A stretch of DNA of 64,000 bases from Stictocephala bisonia (lineage: Eukaryota > Arthropoda > Insecta > Hemiptera > Membracidae), in assembly GCA_035578905.1 (NCBI GenBank), contig JAQJVL010000540.1:315296-379295 (forward strand), in the 5' to 3' direction. Position numbers and translations under genes: made by a program. The notes beneath the pieces were generated by a model. The model was not told the origin of the DNA. It did not search any database and saw only the letters and a list, made by a program, of their open reading frames with translations. Each line of letters opens with the position of its first letter. Positions within the stretch are counted from its first letter, which is position 1. This document shows, piece by piece, positions 1-12,862 of this stretch.

Positions 1-1540
1 AATGTTCTAAAGATACTTACTTTTTTACTTGGTGTTGAAACTGTTATATTCACCTTTCTTGATTGCAAAATCAGAATTTTACATTGGTTATAAGTTTATT
101 TGCCACATTGGTTATACGTTGACCATAGGTACCATGCAGAAAACTTGAAATGAAACAGAAAAACTTCTCTTAGTAACAAATATAATAAATTGATTTTTAT
201 TATAGGAATAGTATGATTTAAAAGAGCTATTTTGAAGTGTTTTATTTTTTAAATATAATTAACACTCCTAACTGTAAAACGAACATTGTATGAACGTTTG
301 TATTGAAATATATAATAATAAATCTATATATTTAAAATACTGAAATTTTATGACGGTTACTAATTTAAGAAGAGCAGCTTAAACTGTTCTACCTTATTTT
401 TCATTGTAATACAACGAAATTTACACTATGTAAAATTAAGTGTACATTTGGTATTATTTGACAATACGAAAAGGGAAGAACGCAAGTAAACGTATAGCAT
501 GAAATACTTGGTTTTCCATGTACAAATTATTTGGGTTCTGATACCAAATTAGCTAAATATCTTTATTAGCATTATGGATTGAGAATATAATTAACAGAGA
601 CACTTATAATAAAAAAAGTCAAAAAAATTATTACAGCACATAAGCAGTAATTATAAAATCTCATAATATTAAATGTATTATTTTAAATAAAGTGTTGTAG
701 ATACGGTTACAAAATAAAGATTATAATTTATTTTCAGTTTTTTCATGTCATATAATATACATAACAGAATCATGGAACATTACAGAACGCTGAATCAGTG
801 GGTATTATAAGCACGCATATCAACAATAATCCCTATGTTTACACCTCGCAACACGACATGTTTCACTGTAATCCGGTGGTAGATAATTGTAGTAGCCTTG
901 CAACGTTTCACAAGAGGTATGGTGCAAAACGTTTAACTACACTTTTTATCGCATATTGCAAATTTATTATTTTACCTGGACATCTTAAAATATCTAAAAA
1001 CTGCTAGTCTTAAACATTTTTGTGATTGTTGGATATTTACTCCCTACTACTGACTAAAATATGTAGACTTTCACCAAATTTCTTGAAAATTACACGAAGT
1101 GATGGAAAATTAAAATAAAATCATAAAGGTTATTATTTTATAGTAATAACAGAAATACCTTTCTACTTGTGTGTTTGTAATTAAATTAACATATATTTGT
1201 TCATGGATGAAATACTTTATAAATATCCAGTCACGTATGTTTGTCATCTGTATTCCTGACGTGGAACCGTGTTACTATAACAGATCCAATTTATAAAAAT
1301 TGATACAAATTTGAAAAACATCAATTAACGTACTGTGTGCTAATTAGATTCAAAGAATAGAATCAAAATTTATATTAGGCTTGGATGAACATAAAATTAA
1401 TAATGATAAGCGTATCGCTGATTTATTATAAATACACATTAAAGATGTTATCTATATTTGATATGTATTATATTATTTGTGTACTTAAATTATATAGTTT
1501 AGAGGGGTAACTCAACAATCTGTACCATTGTTACTATAAT
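1..1540. other. AT-rich non-coding stretch
   Basis: No convincing gene, repeat array or RNA gene is visible. The longest open frame is 69 codons with no recognisable motif and unbiased composition. Short A/T runs are the only structure. Confidence 0.6.
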
Positions 1541-1820
1541 TGGTCGGTAGCGTAGTTGGTTCAATCCCAGCTTCATGTGCTAAAGGTTCTCAGTTCGATC
1601 CCCATCAGAGTCAATACATTTTGAGGAGGATCAGCTGATAACCACCGGCTGTTCATTTGTCATTGGGCTATTAATTAATGACACTTTCTAAGGAATAGTC
1701 GGCCTTAGTTTGTAACAATGACTACATTCGCTCATCTACACTCATCAAACTCATTCAAAATCCATATTCGCCCATATCTTGACGATCGGCGTCTTATGAA
1801 TAAATAAATAAAAATAAAAT
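1541..1820 (+). mobile_element. tRNA-derived SINE, copy 1 of 3
   Basis: The head has RNA polymerase III internal promoter signals: a box A-like stretch (GGTCGGTAGCGTAGTTGGTT) near 1542-1561 and a box B-like stretch (CAGTTCGATCCCC) near 1590-1602. The body contains the motif TCTTGACGATCGGCGTC near 1777-1793, and the element ends in a (AATA)n-type tail at about 1799-1820. The same body occurs inverted at 35053-35335 and, truncated, at 56263-56480, so this is a family. The tRNA of origin cannot be assigned, because the head does not fold into a full cloverleaf. Target site duplications are not clear. Non-autonomous; it would have depended on a LINE partner not seen here. Confidence 0.75.
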
Positions 1821-2197
1821 ATAATACATCATCAGGTGATTGACCTGATTATGCAGAGATGTAATTGGTTAGTGATTGATTGATCAGGAGTCTACCACAC
1901 ACTAGTTAACTTGAAGGTCTAATTAACAGTTAAAGCATACACTCGGTGTTATCTAAAGGTTTAACCCAATTATAATAAGAAAGGTCCAAATTGTTAATTT
2001 TATACAAAATTTACTATGATTAAGAATATAAGACTTGAATTTTTTAACTTTCTAATTTATTGATCAATGAGTTTTAGTTTTACTATCATTATTATTATTA
2101 TTACTAAATGAGTTGCACAGTAAAAATGACCAAACCTGAACTTACTTAAATATTCTAATAACTCAAATCAATATAAAAGAAAAGTAATAAGCATTAA
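1821..2197. other. AT-rich spacer with a small hairpin
   Basis: No gene. A short perfect hairpin (arms ATCAGGT/ACCTGAT around a 5-nt loop) lies at 1831-1849, just after the SINE tail. Nothing else is seen. Confidence 0.4.
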
Positions 2198-2972
2198 AAG
2201 GGTGTTACTAAAAGGTTGGAATAGCTATGCATTTAAATATTCTAAATGTGATTTTAAGATAAAAATAGATTTATAATTTTTTTTTACGATTAATTTGTTT
2301 CTTTGTTGTTTGTTATCTTTACGATTATTACAAAACCCGGTAAACGAGTTTTGAGACATATATTTGAGTTAACAAAAATATTTGAGAATTTCATTATTAT
2401 TTACAAAATGACTGCCATTTCATTTTATTTTACAACTGTTCCTTTCCAATGATATCTCATTTGTAAGAATCGCTTACAAATAATTATTTTATGAATTAAC
2501 TCTAATTCACGTACCGTTCAAATGATATAAAATTATTAGCTATATTAAATTTGCATGTGAATCAAGGTTAGTTCATATAATAGATATCTCTTAAGTGATT
2601 TTTACAAATGGGGTTTCACTGGGAAGGAAAATTTATTTAAAAACTTGTTTGTGTCTTAAAAGTTTTATAAAACCAGTGTTTTTAAAGATATTTATTAAAA
2701 TTAAAATAAAATGGCCGCTATTTTGGAAATAATATTGATAGTTTCATAAATACTGTTTTATTAAATACTACCTTCTAATAAATTCGTTTACCGAGTTAAT
2801 AAGAATCGTAAAGATAATAACTAAAATATGAATTGTTTTATGAAAAGAACTAAATTGGCGTCTAGCTGCTAAACAAAGTGGAAGTAGTGGCATATTATTC
2901 TTAATTTTTAGCTTAGAATCACACATAAAATCTGAATATGCATCTCCAGCCTAACCTTTTTGTAACACACTG
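2198..2972. mobile_element. Foldback MITE with long terminal inverted repeats
   Basis: The two ends are inverted copies over about 240 bp each. The left outer end GGTGTTACTAAAAGGTT (2201-2217) matches the reverse complement of the right outer end AACCTTTTTGTAACACACTG (2953-2972). Inner matches include TTATCTTTACGATT plus a GGTAAACGA block on the left (2312-2351) against 2778-2813 on the right. Deeper still, an AAAATG..GCCATTT segment lies near 2406-2422 and 2706-2725. The right end is followed by TA (2973-2974), and TA is also found one base from the left end, as expected for Tc1/mariner-type insertion. The arms differ by many substitutions, so the copy is old. No transposase frame is present, so it would be mobilised in trans. 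The superfamily assignment rests only on the TA and the CAGTGTGTTAC terminus. Confidence 0.75.
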
Positions 2973-4816
2973 TATAATAAAGATAGAAAAGAAGGGAAAC
3001 TACTGACCCATCCAGTCCTTACTCGCACCACAAACCGCCAGTACACCACTACTACATATCTCACAGAATAATACTCTTAACTTTTACCCTGAAACGAGGG
3101 AATCCAAAAATTATTTGTATGCTGTCAGAAAGCGCATGCCAGTAATATGTTTCAGTAAAAGATTTTTATATAAACTAGGGTGATGTAGAGGGACTGATAA
3201 TATTTATATTCCCTGAAAAGTTTTTATGGAACTTCTTTAGTTCATTAACCTGAAACACTGGGATAAGTAACTGGGATTTGTTTTACTTAAAAATAAAGTG
3301 AGTAAATTATACTCTTAATTTTCGTCTATGGAAGATCTTATGTACTACTATACCTGTAAGTATTTTAATTTAATTCTTACAGTTACATATTTTGAGATAA
3401 AAGTAGCCAAACAAATTATTATTTCACTGTAGATTTATTTATTTATTACTTTAAAGTGAGTACAAAATCAAGGCCTCACCAAGTTACGCAAAACTTGTCG
3501 GTGAGGTCCTATAGTAAATAAGAAAGAAAAAAACGTAGTACAAAAAAATACATGCATATATACTTATATATATATTTTATAGTGTTATTTATTAGTAATT
3601 ATTAGATCGTATTTTATATAACAATATTAAACTATATTAAAGTAATATAAAGTTAAAAATTAGGGCTACTTAGATGAATATTATTTAATTAATTAGTGTC
3701 TTGAATGACTATTAAGTTGAAACATGTTGTGTAAAATATTTTAAATAAGAACAGTTAGAAGAGTAAGGTTAAGGAGGAGATCGGCCTCTCCTTAAAAAAA
3801 AAAAAAATAAATAAAAAAAAATAAAAAAGTACTGTTAAAATTTTATAACATCCTAAAACTAAAGTATATTAAAATATATTAAACTATTATTAAAGTATTT
3901 TTTAAGCTCAGATTCATTTTAATTCCTCGTATTCAAAGTTACATCTTGTCAAGGAGTAATGGAGGGAACACATTTAATCTACAATTTTATTTTCCTATAT
4001 TCAGGCCTCTTTACAATGTACAGAGTGTGGCACTTGTTAGATCAATCATAAATTTGTGTGTAGTATATTAATCATATTTTATATCATTATATATTGAACA
4101 ACAGGTTAACTAAAATGCTGACCATATAATATACTTAATAACAGCGATGTTTCCACCATATCCGTTTGTGATTGTTGTCCACCATACATACTAGAACATT
4201 ATTCATAGTAAAGTATGAGGTTTTTTTTATTCCTTTTATAAGTTAAAAAATATTTACTGATGACAGAACAAAAACATAAATGTACTTATTAATGCACTCA
4301 GCGGTGTTGTTTGTGTGGCTCTTAGTTTTGTACAATACCGACTGTAGACTGAATTTCTTCGTTTATTGATTCGGTCCTATGGAATTTTCAGTTGTCCTAA
4401 CTATATTTTTCAGTGTTGTACTACAGAATGGAATTTATTCATGCACAGAAATAAAATTAAAAATTCAAAATTGATTCTTTCACGGGGCACTTTGGTCATT
4501 AGGTTTTCCCATACTAGCAAGGAGAAAGTAGTTTAAAATGATTATTTTAATTATTTGAATGTATGTATATGGAATATTTATTTACTATCACCCTTTACAG
4601 CTGTGCCTCTATTTAATCATCCTGATACTGTGGGAAAGGTGTATCTTTGAACCCTATCTACACTTAAAACGAAACGTTTTACTTTTGGCATTGACAAGGT
4701 TGCTTAAACTGAATTAAATCATTTTATTTCATCTTAAATTGTATGAGTGTTTATTTTGAGTACTGCAATCCTAGTGGCTAGTCCCCTCTAATACCTAGTC
4801 CCTATATAACTGTATG
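2973..4816. other. AT-rich non-coding stretch
   Basis: No gene is supported. It holds the stem-loop at 3471-3510, a palindromic TTAAGGAG/CTCCTTAA pair near 3769-3795 followed by an A-rich tract (3795-3830), and otherwise unstructured AT-rich sequence. The hairpins and the ATTTATTTATTTATT run near 3433 might together be the 3' end of a minus-strand retroelement (about 3430-3800), but no coding remnant supports this. Confidence 0.4.
3471..3510. other. Imperfect stem-loop CCTCACC...GGTGAGG
   Basis: The stem pairs CCTCACC with GGTGAGG and then AAGTT with AACTT, with a small bulge and a 6-nt loop. It stands out by GC content from its surroundings. A TTTATT-repeat run lies about 40 nt to the left, which would be a 3' tail if read on the minus strand. 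It could be a retroelement 3' hairpin; no family is recognised. Confidence 0.35.
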
Positions 4817-4923
4817 GACAGGTGGAGGATCAAAGGTTCCTGGAAATTTCGCGTGATAAACTACAACCCAGACCTCTCTGGTCATATTACAGGTGTGTAT
4901 TGGGTCATATTTACTGAATATCT
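4817..4923 (+). repeat. Solitary diverged monomer of the 120 bp satellite
   Basis: The segment follows the 57.5-58.8 kb monomer in order: ACAGGTGGAGGA-CAAAG near 4818, then GGAAAT-TCG-GT, then GACCTCT--GG-C-TATTAC, and finally the ATTGGGT-AT-TT-CTGAATATCT end. Identity looks like roughly 70 to 75% by eye. It is a single unit with no tandem neighbour. Either it is a dispersed relative of the sequence that later became a satellite, or an escaped monomer. Confidence 0.6.
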
Positions 4924-6779
4924 TCAATAACAGCTTCTCCCACGTACTCAAAGGTCAATAATTGTAGTTGTTAGATATTAATCCATTGGTTCCGATTTCC
5001 AGACAATTGCACTCAGCTGGTAAATATTAGGCATATGGGAATATTGTTTATTAGCAATTCAGTTAGATAAGATAACTCAACATTTCTGTAAAATATAATT
5101 ATTGTGATACTAACCTAACATATTGTGTAAAAAATACTTAATTTCAATACAATATTGTTTTTATTCTTAGTAAATATTCACGGACTAAAGTTTTGTGAAT
5201 GTTTTTAGATTTCTTCGAGTGGATTACACAACACAATTTTGAACCTTAAAAAATAAATAATGGCCTAAAATGAATTAACGTCCTTGGTTTTTTTTTTTTT
5301 TATATGTTCACTATGAGGATTATATGTGGGTAAATAATTGTTTTCGTGCTATCTGCAATATTACGATTAAATATCATTAATGTTGAGTTTAAATAAACAC
5401 GTTGAGTAAGTATCATTCCATTGGCAATTAAATGATGTCCGAATGTTGATTAAAAACATCCAATCAACGTTGTGTGTTTTGGATCTCAATAATTGACAAA
5501 AAAGCAAAATAAAACAGTTTCAGGTGCAATCAAGGTTTTTGGGCAATCAGTTAATGCAAAATTAGTTAAAGTAATATACAGGATTTGAATATTTTAATAT
5601 TTCAATCACAAATTTTAATAACAGTTAATGATATATTCAATAGTTAATCAAACAACAGTTACATGAGTAAGAAATAAAACGAGTGACTATTTTATAAAAC
5701 CATTACTTAAGGATGTCTTGTTTTGAAAAATAAGTACAAGGATCTGTGACATTAAAACTGTAAGATATAAATAACTGTAATACGTAGACCATTTTGAAAT
5801 GATCATACCATTTTAAAATTAGCTATTTTAATACCTTACTTTATTCAATAAAGTATTGTGGACTATTGAAAAGAATAATGAATTAAAAACCAAATATATT
5901 TTGAAATAAGTAGGTACTGTAGTATACACGTACCAAAGTTTGGATCATTTGAACAGGGATTATAAAATGTCACGTAATTAAGGAATGCCAAGTAAAAAAG
6001 GATAATAGATATATGATTTTTATACAACTATTACTGCAAATATTTAATAGGCTACTGAAGTAGAACAGTGGGTTCTTAAAAGATAAAAACGTAATATTTA
6101 ATAATGCAACAAAATAACACTAACTGTATTGCAAATGATGCACACAGTTTTAAGCATATTACTATATTATAATATAATAAAATACATAAATCGTTACAAC
6201 TCAAGCTACAAAAGTATATACTTATTATTAGCATTGTATTACACTGAAATGTCAGTCATTAAAATTTTATTTTCTATGTGCCTGTTTATTTTAAGGTGAA
6301 ACTGTGTATAACATTAAAGTGTATAATAAATTTTATAATATAGCCTAGTGATCAATTGTACAAGAACGCCTCTTTAATTTCATACACTGTAAAACTCACA
6401 AAACTGTAATATTAAATTCTTGAATCATATAAATAACTAACCCGTCATAAACATTCATAAACTGTTACTTTAAAAATATAAACCTTTCTCTATTTTTTGT
6501 AAATAAAAGTAAATTATTCAAAGCACACTTTGTGTTAAAACATTTTCAGTGTAGTCTTTGAACAAAAGAGTTGTAATGTAAAATAAACGAACCATAAAAC
6601 GTGTTTCCTCTCAAACATAACAATAACAATCTACACAATTTCCCTCGTGCTTTTAGAGCTAAATTATGTTTCTACTATACAATATATTTACTAATTTTAA
6701 AATATTAAATTAACTCTCGATTTGGCATATTTGGCAAATGCGCCGACTTCGTACAGCTTCAGAAAATTGATTGTTACAT
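4924..6779. other. AT-rich non-coding stretch
   Basis: No gene, RNA gene or array is recognised. A 14-nt T run near 5289 is the only simple feature. This sequence does not recur upstream of the second duplication copy, so the left border of the duplication lies near 6780. Confidence 0.5.
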
Positions 6780-9700
6780 TACAGAATTTTAAAGTCAGTG
6801 AAACAATAATGCTAGAACTGGAAACGTTATTAGTTGCCCAATCAATTGGTATGTTTGGAAATATTACGGTAGTAGAGGAAGAATGAAGTAAACAAATCGT
6901 CTCTTGAGTTATCAGTCTAGTTTCGCCAATTTGTCGACGTGCCATCGCTATCAATGACTCCATTTACAAAGTATTTATAGGTATGTTATATTACTGTGTT
7001 ATTATTATACTCAGTGATTTTGTTTAGTTTTTAGTACAGCTGTAAAATTATAAACTGTGAAATAAGTGTTGTGATAAGTTGTGTTACGTAACACTACAGT
7101 TTGCAATCTGCAAGCTTGGTAGACGCTATGCATTCATAATCAAATAACAATTATTATAAATACGTAATTATCTTATTATTTTATTTACAATATTGAATAA
7201 TTTACTAAATAAGTCTTCAGACTTTGGGGACTTCCGAAGAATCAAAATAGCTAAAAGCTACTTTTACCAATTTTGCACCAAATTAAAATTTTGTTTAAAT
7301 TTTGTACTTTATGCTATCTTAAAATAAAATGCAAATCACTTTGCAGCTTCCTAATAAAATTTATATGGGAAATATAACATATATTATCATACAATAAAGA
7401 AAAATATATCTGAACAAAAATAAATAAACAATTTTACTTCAATGTCAACAAATGTTGTCAATATTTTAAGAACTCTTACACTAATAACCAAAGAACGTCA
7501 TAGTAACCATTCACAATTTAATTCATGTTTTAGGACATATTTTCGTGTCAAGTTTTAGTATATGTTAGAACTCTATCACATGTCAATCAATTTGTTTGTG
7601 AATTTTTATTATTGTAGGTTACCAGAGGAACTAATGTTTAGAATTTAGTAATGTCTGAAATTATATAATACTAGAATATGTATTTGTCCATATATCATAA
7701 TATAACTATACATTTTATGAAACTAGGACAAATTTAAAACAAAATGGCTATCTTGTTTGTACCTCATCACTGAGTTTATAATTCGGTTAATACAAGGGTA
7801 CTAGCTTTAATAGAACTACGTTGTTTACACTTTCATATTACGGTGATGATGATAACTTTAGCTTAAAGGTTTTGTAAGTAGCCCAATAAAGAAAATGCGT
7901 AATTCACCTTAGAGTCAACTCATCTCTTTGATAAGTATATGTTAGCATCTACCAACAGTTTCACCAGAAAGAAAAAACAAATTGTTCACAGGGTCATTCG
8001 TATAGTGCAATAGTTTCTATTAACCCAAATGAGGGTTTCAATATTTAGTATTCAACGTACACGATAGTTAGTATGTTCTACATATATATATATATACAAT
8101 GTGTTATTATCATTAAAAAAAGTCTAAACAAATTTAGACGACACATAAATGTGTTTATCTTTTTGAAATAGTTACATTGGGGTTAATTTCAAAACTAGTG
8201 GAGTAGGTATCGACATCTGATGTTAGTTCAGATGTCGTTTGGGAATTGTGGGTTGATTAGTTTGCCCAGCTAAGTAATCTAAGATTGAACTTAGTAGGGG
8301 CAAAGCTTCTTTCAGCTATAAGGACTCTAATAATGCCCAGTTAATATCTGGGGTTGGTATTGTCTCCATAACAATTAACTAATAGCTTTCATTATATCTT
8401 ACTCCCTGAAAATGTAAAACATTATTCTTTTTAGTTAAAGTCTTATTAAGAATGAATATAATATACTAAACCGTTTTAAAGTAAATATATAGTGTAAATT
8501 AAAAATATATTTGTAAATTACAATTTTATTGCCAAGTCCATTTAGTTGTGTATGAATACGACTTGGGAAATGTGGTTTCCTATAACCAAACGTTGTAAAA
8601 GTAAGTACAAAAATTAAAATAAAATACATTTTATTATTATTTTATTATATGTTCAACCACTCAACCATTTCCTTTGTCTTCTTGGAATATTCACCTTCAA
8701 ATAAAAATGATTTTGAGATTTGAACTTTTACAGGTATAGTAATAGGATAAGTTGGTTTTTTTTGTTTTTTTTCTTAATGTTAAATTTTTTTTAATTGAAA
8801 CAGCATACAAATAAAAGTCCTTCTAATATAAAATAGCAGAAATTGTTTCTTGATTGGACTGAATCGTTTATAGGTATTTTAAAATGTCATATATATGTAG
8901 TAACTTTACATCAACGAATCGACTAAAATTAGTAAATCTATTTTGATTACTTAATACCTCTTCCTCTAATGACCACCTACGTATGGTATATTTATATATT
9001 CAAAATTATAAAAGGGGGCTGAATGTTAGCCAAACTCACTCTTACTAATCAATATCAAAATTACATGTACTATATTGTTAGGTAAATAAATATTATGTTT
9101 TTATACATTCAAATGTAAATGGTGAAATGAAAAAATAATAAAAAAATAAAAAAAAACACAATCTGTCAGTCTTATTATGGTTGCATAGTTAGAAAGTCGT
9201 ATTCTTAAACGTGTTTTCTATACAAGTAAAAAGTTCATGCTACTTCACCAGAGTTTCTCAATTATTCATGCTTCAAAAAGTATTCATAAAACTTTATATT
9301 TGTGAAGTTGTCAAATGTGTTCTCTCATATCCTTAGAATTTTACGAAGTTTTGGAAAGTTTTTGAATTAGCAATAGTTTTCAACAATTCCTTTTATGGAT
9401 TCACTTTTAAATAAAAAAATCCTCATGGTTAGTAAACATTCTACAAAGTTTAAATAGCATCGGTGTTGTACTTTATTAACACTTAATAAACAAAAATAAT
9501 TTAAATATTTAATATCAGAACAGCATAATTTGTTAAGCAGCTTTAGTGTAATATAAAAAGTGGTTCAAGTTCCTTAGTTTTTTTGTTTTTTTATCACAAG
9601 AAATTTGAATCGCAAGGAATAAATTAGGATTCAAATTGCTCACTAACAATTAATTTATTCGTCAGCTGGAGTAAAATTATGGCTTACCATCGTCAGTTCA

Positions 9701-10298
9701 TCCATAATTATAATTTTAAAAGAGAACATCAACTAATAATACGTTTTTAAATATATATTTTTAATAACCAAAATTATACATGTTTTATTACGTATACTAT
9801 TGGAAAATAAAAAGATTCGTTCTAATATTAATAATATTCCAAATAACAAGCATTGTACTACTAGCTGTAGTGAATTATCAGTCAAAATTAAGGTCTTAGT
9901 TTTTTATCGGAATGAAAATTATAAACAGTAAACAAAATTAAATATTACCATATGACCTTGCATTGTTTCAACAAGTTACTCAGACGTCTTAAAATGTTAC
10001 ATTTTATAAAATATAACTCAATCATTTGTAGTAAGCAAAAGGTAAATTATACACATGATATTAACAATGAATAATAACTTGCATATGTAGGCCTCATCGT
10101 AAGAAATTACATTCTATTTGACCTTTGATCAGCTGAAATAAATAGTTCTTTTAATCAGGTCATATAGTCATCACCATGCATAAGCGTCATTGATTATATA
10201 ATTTTTATTATTCAAAGTCAGTAGCATTTCTGCAACAATGTATTCGAACGTAATTATGGATAAATGTCCAAATCAATTAAAGTAAATTTAGTTAGGTC

Positions 10299-10344
10299 TC
10301 TTGGGTGGGATTCAAACCCACGAAAAACTGTGTGTGTGTGTTTT

Positions 10345-10375
<31 letters not shown>

Positions 10376-10462
10376 GGGCGGGGGGAGCTCTAACCACTAA
10401 CCTAATAAGAGAGCTTAGTTGGGACCAGAGCCCTCGAACGAAACTCCATCTACAACTCTAAG
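10299..10462 (-). mobile_element. tRNA-like SINE fragment in duplication copy 1
   Basis: Read on the minus strand, GGTTAGTGGTTAGAGCTCC (10385-10403) fits a polymerase III box A, and TGGGTTTGAATCCCACC (10306-10322) fits box B. Between them is an expanded homopolymer region (T runs then G runs on the plus strand, about 10341-10385). The about 80 bp to the right of it (10384-10462) is identical in copy 2. No poly-A tail or target duplication is clear. It predates the segmental duplication because both copies have it. Confidence 0.5.
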
Positions 10463-12734
10463 TCCCATACTATGTTGGTTGTCTTTGCATTTTTACAATA
10501 TTCCTTATTTATTTATAGATGAATTGGAGAAAGTAGTAAAAATAATATATTTCAAAATAAATTTATTTTTAAAATATTTTATAGATATTAGATAAATACA
10601 GTCATATATTCATTACACTAATAGATACATGAATGTCATTACTCATTTTTTTCGCAAATGTTAGCTACATAGTATAAAAATACAATTGATTGCTACACCA
10701 TCTTTAATTCCATGAAAAATTCACAAAATTATTTTAGACGAAGAAGGAAAGCAAGATTTTTTTTATTAACCCATAATATAAATCAGGTAAATTTTTTTAG
10801 ATTAAATATTTTGTTTTTATTTATTTAAAATATTTATTCGATTTTCATTTAATGTTTAATTTATTGTTAAGTAATATTTATAAAATATTAATACATTTCA
10901 TTCAAATAAGTCTCACTTACTAATAATAATTTATAACTTGTGATTTTTATCAAAATAAATTTGGTGATTTAAAAGTACATTAAAACATTTAATTTACAAT
11001 TTAGCATGTAACAAATAATTGTAGTGTAATATTATGATAATTTTAGTTCTACTAAATGAATTTAAAAATATCCATCTATTAATTTAAATTAAGAATATTT
11101 TTTTTAGCTAGTAAAACAGAGGAAAATCTGTTAGTAGGATAAAAACTAAATAATGTTGTTTTCCTTGAAAATAATAATTATAAATACTGATAGCATAAAT
11201 TAACGCATACTTAGTTTCAAGGGAAGAGTATAAACGACTAACACTTTGCTAACTGACCCACGAGACTGTAAACAAAATAACCCAATCATCCATACAGGCC
11301 ACAAAGCAAAGTCCATATTAATTGGCGTGCAATACTCTTTGTCCTAACTATCTATCAATAACATCAAGGCTACTTCCCTCCACCAATAAGCGATATAATT
11401 TTTGATTATTTAATGGTTAAAATTTGATATAATGGTTACAATTTATTGATTTCATAAAAAAATAAAACCTTTTATGGTCCCCTGCGTGAACTTGCAAATT
11501 ATGGTCTCTGTAAAAAGATTTTTCTGGTAGGCTTTGATTTTTTTAAATGTTTCTCTTTGTTTCATTCTGTGTTTTTATTTAAAAGCAGATTGTTGTGTAA
11601 ATGTAAATTAAATCAATCCAGTGATTGGTTAGATATATAGTGTTGTTTCACTATTTTGTTATCAAACGGTGTCTAAGGCTTTAAAAGACGAGAAGAGACT
11701 GATTTAGAAATACAAGAATAATTTTTGGTAAAATTAACTTTCTTCGAAATGCTAACCTACAAATAAAATGTCTAAATTATTATTATTGCATGAACAAAAT
11801 AATGTAAGTAAAAACCAAAGAAGATTAAATACTCTTAAAAATGCATGTATGATACTCTAACATTTTTATCACTTATTATCACTACATTAGGCGGAAATAA
11901 GATGGCATAAAATAACCACAATGATGGTATAAAATAATTTGGTTTGTAATTGGTAATCTGACGATTGTATGACATTGTCCTGTATTTGAATTACTATTAT
12001 TATTTATTAGATCTTAAAAAGTTTAGTTTCCAACATTGCAATATTTCTAAAGTAGTAATAAAAATAACTGCTAGACACCTAGATAAAGTGCAACAATATC
12101 TTTAATTTGTCATGTATAACTGAGTAAGGATCAACGCCAGTATAGAAAATGACAAGTTGAAAAACCCTAATGGTTTTTTTTAATGAAGATTATTGATTTG
12201 GAATTAACCTTTAAATACTGATCATGACTCATATACAATTATAAACATAATTTTCAATAAACATTAGTTCTCATTTAGTATTAGAATATTTTTGACGTGC
12301 GACATTAGCCACATAGTTAGATATAATAGTTCTTTAACTTAAACTAAAGTATCTTATCAACGAAATAATTTAAAAAAATATATTTCAACTAATAAACAAA
12401 ATACTTTAGAACTTAAAGACTAATGATGTCTGTTAATGCCTTGGGTAGATAGCGGTCCCAACTAAATCCTGGATTCATTAGTACTGACTTAGTCGAAAGT
12501 CCCATTCAATGGGCTATTCAGGTCTGGAGCCAAAAGGACTTGTTGAGAAATGAAGCTGGTTTGAAAAGAGTCATTAATTCTGCACTTTACTTAGACATCA
12601 TTTACCATTACTGGGAGAAATAAAACCATAGTCTACATGGACATATATAATACTGCTCCCTAATGCATTTGGAAAGTAATTTATTAAATTTATCATAAAT
12701 ATTTATTTCATTACGAATTTGTATTTTCAAAGAA

Positions 12735-12862
12735 ACTGACCCACCAACTTATCCTTATATTTTCAATGGTTTGACTCAATTACCCTTACACGTTCTTTGG
12801 TTTGGCCTACCCACCCACCTTACACGTACAGTGATATTGATCAACCCAACCGCCTTTAGACG
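12735..12862 (+). repeat. Short 31 bp repeat, about 4 degenerate units (copy 1)
   Basis: Degenerate units of the type TGGTTTGACTCA-TTACCCTT then ACACGT-CA occur about four times. The equivalent place in copy 2 (23596-23997) has about 13 more regular units. This is the less expanded allele of a VNTR in the duplicated segment. Confidence 0.65.
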
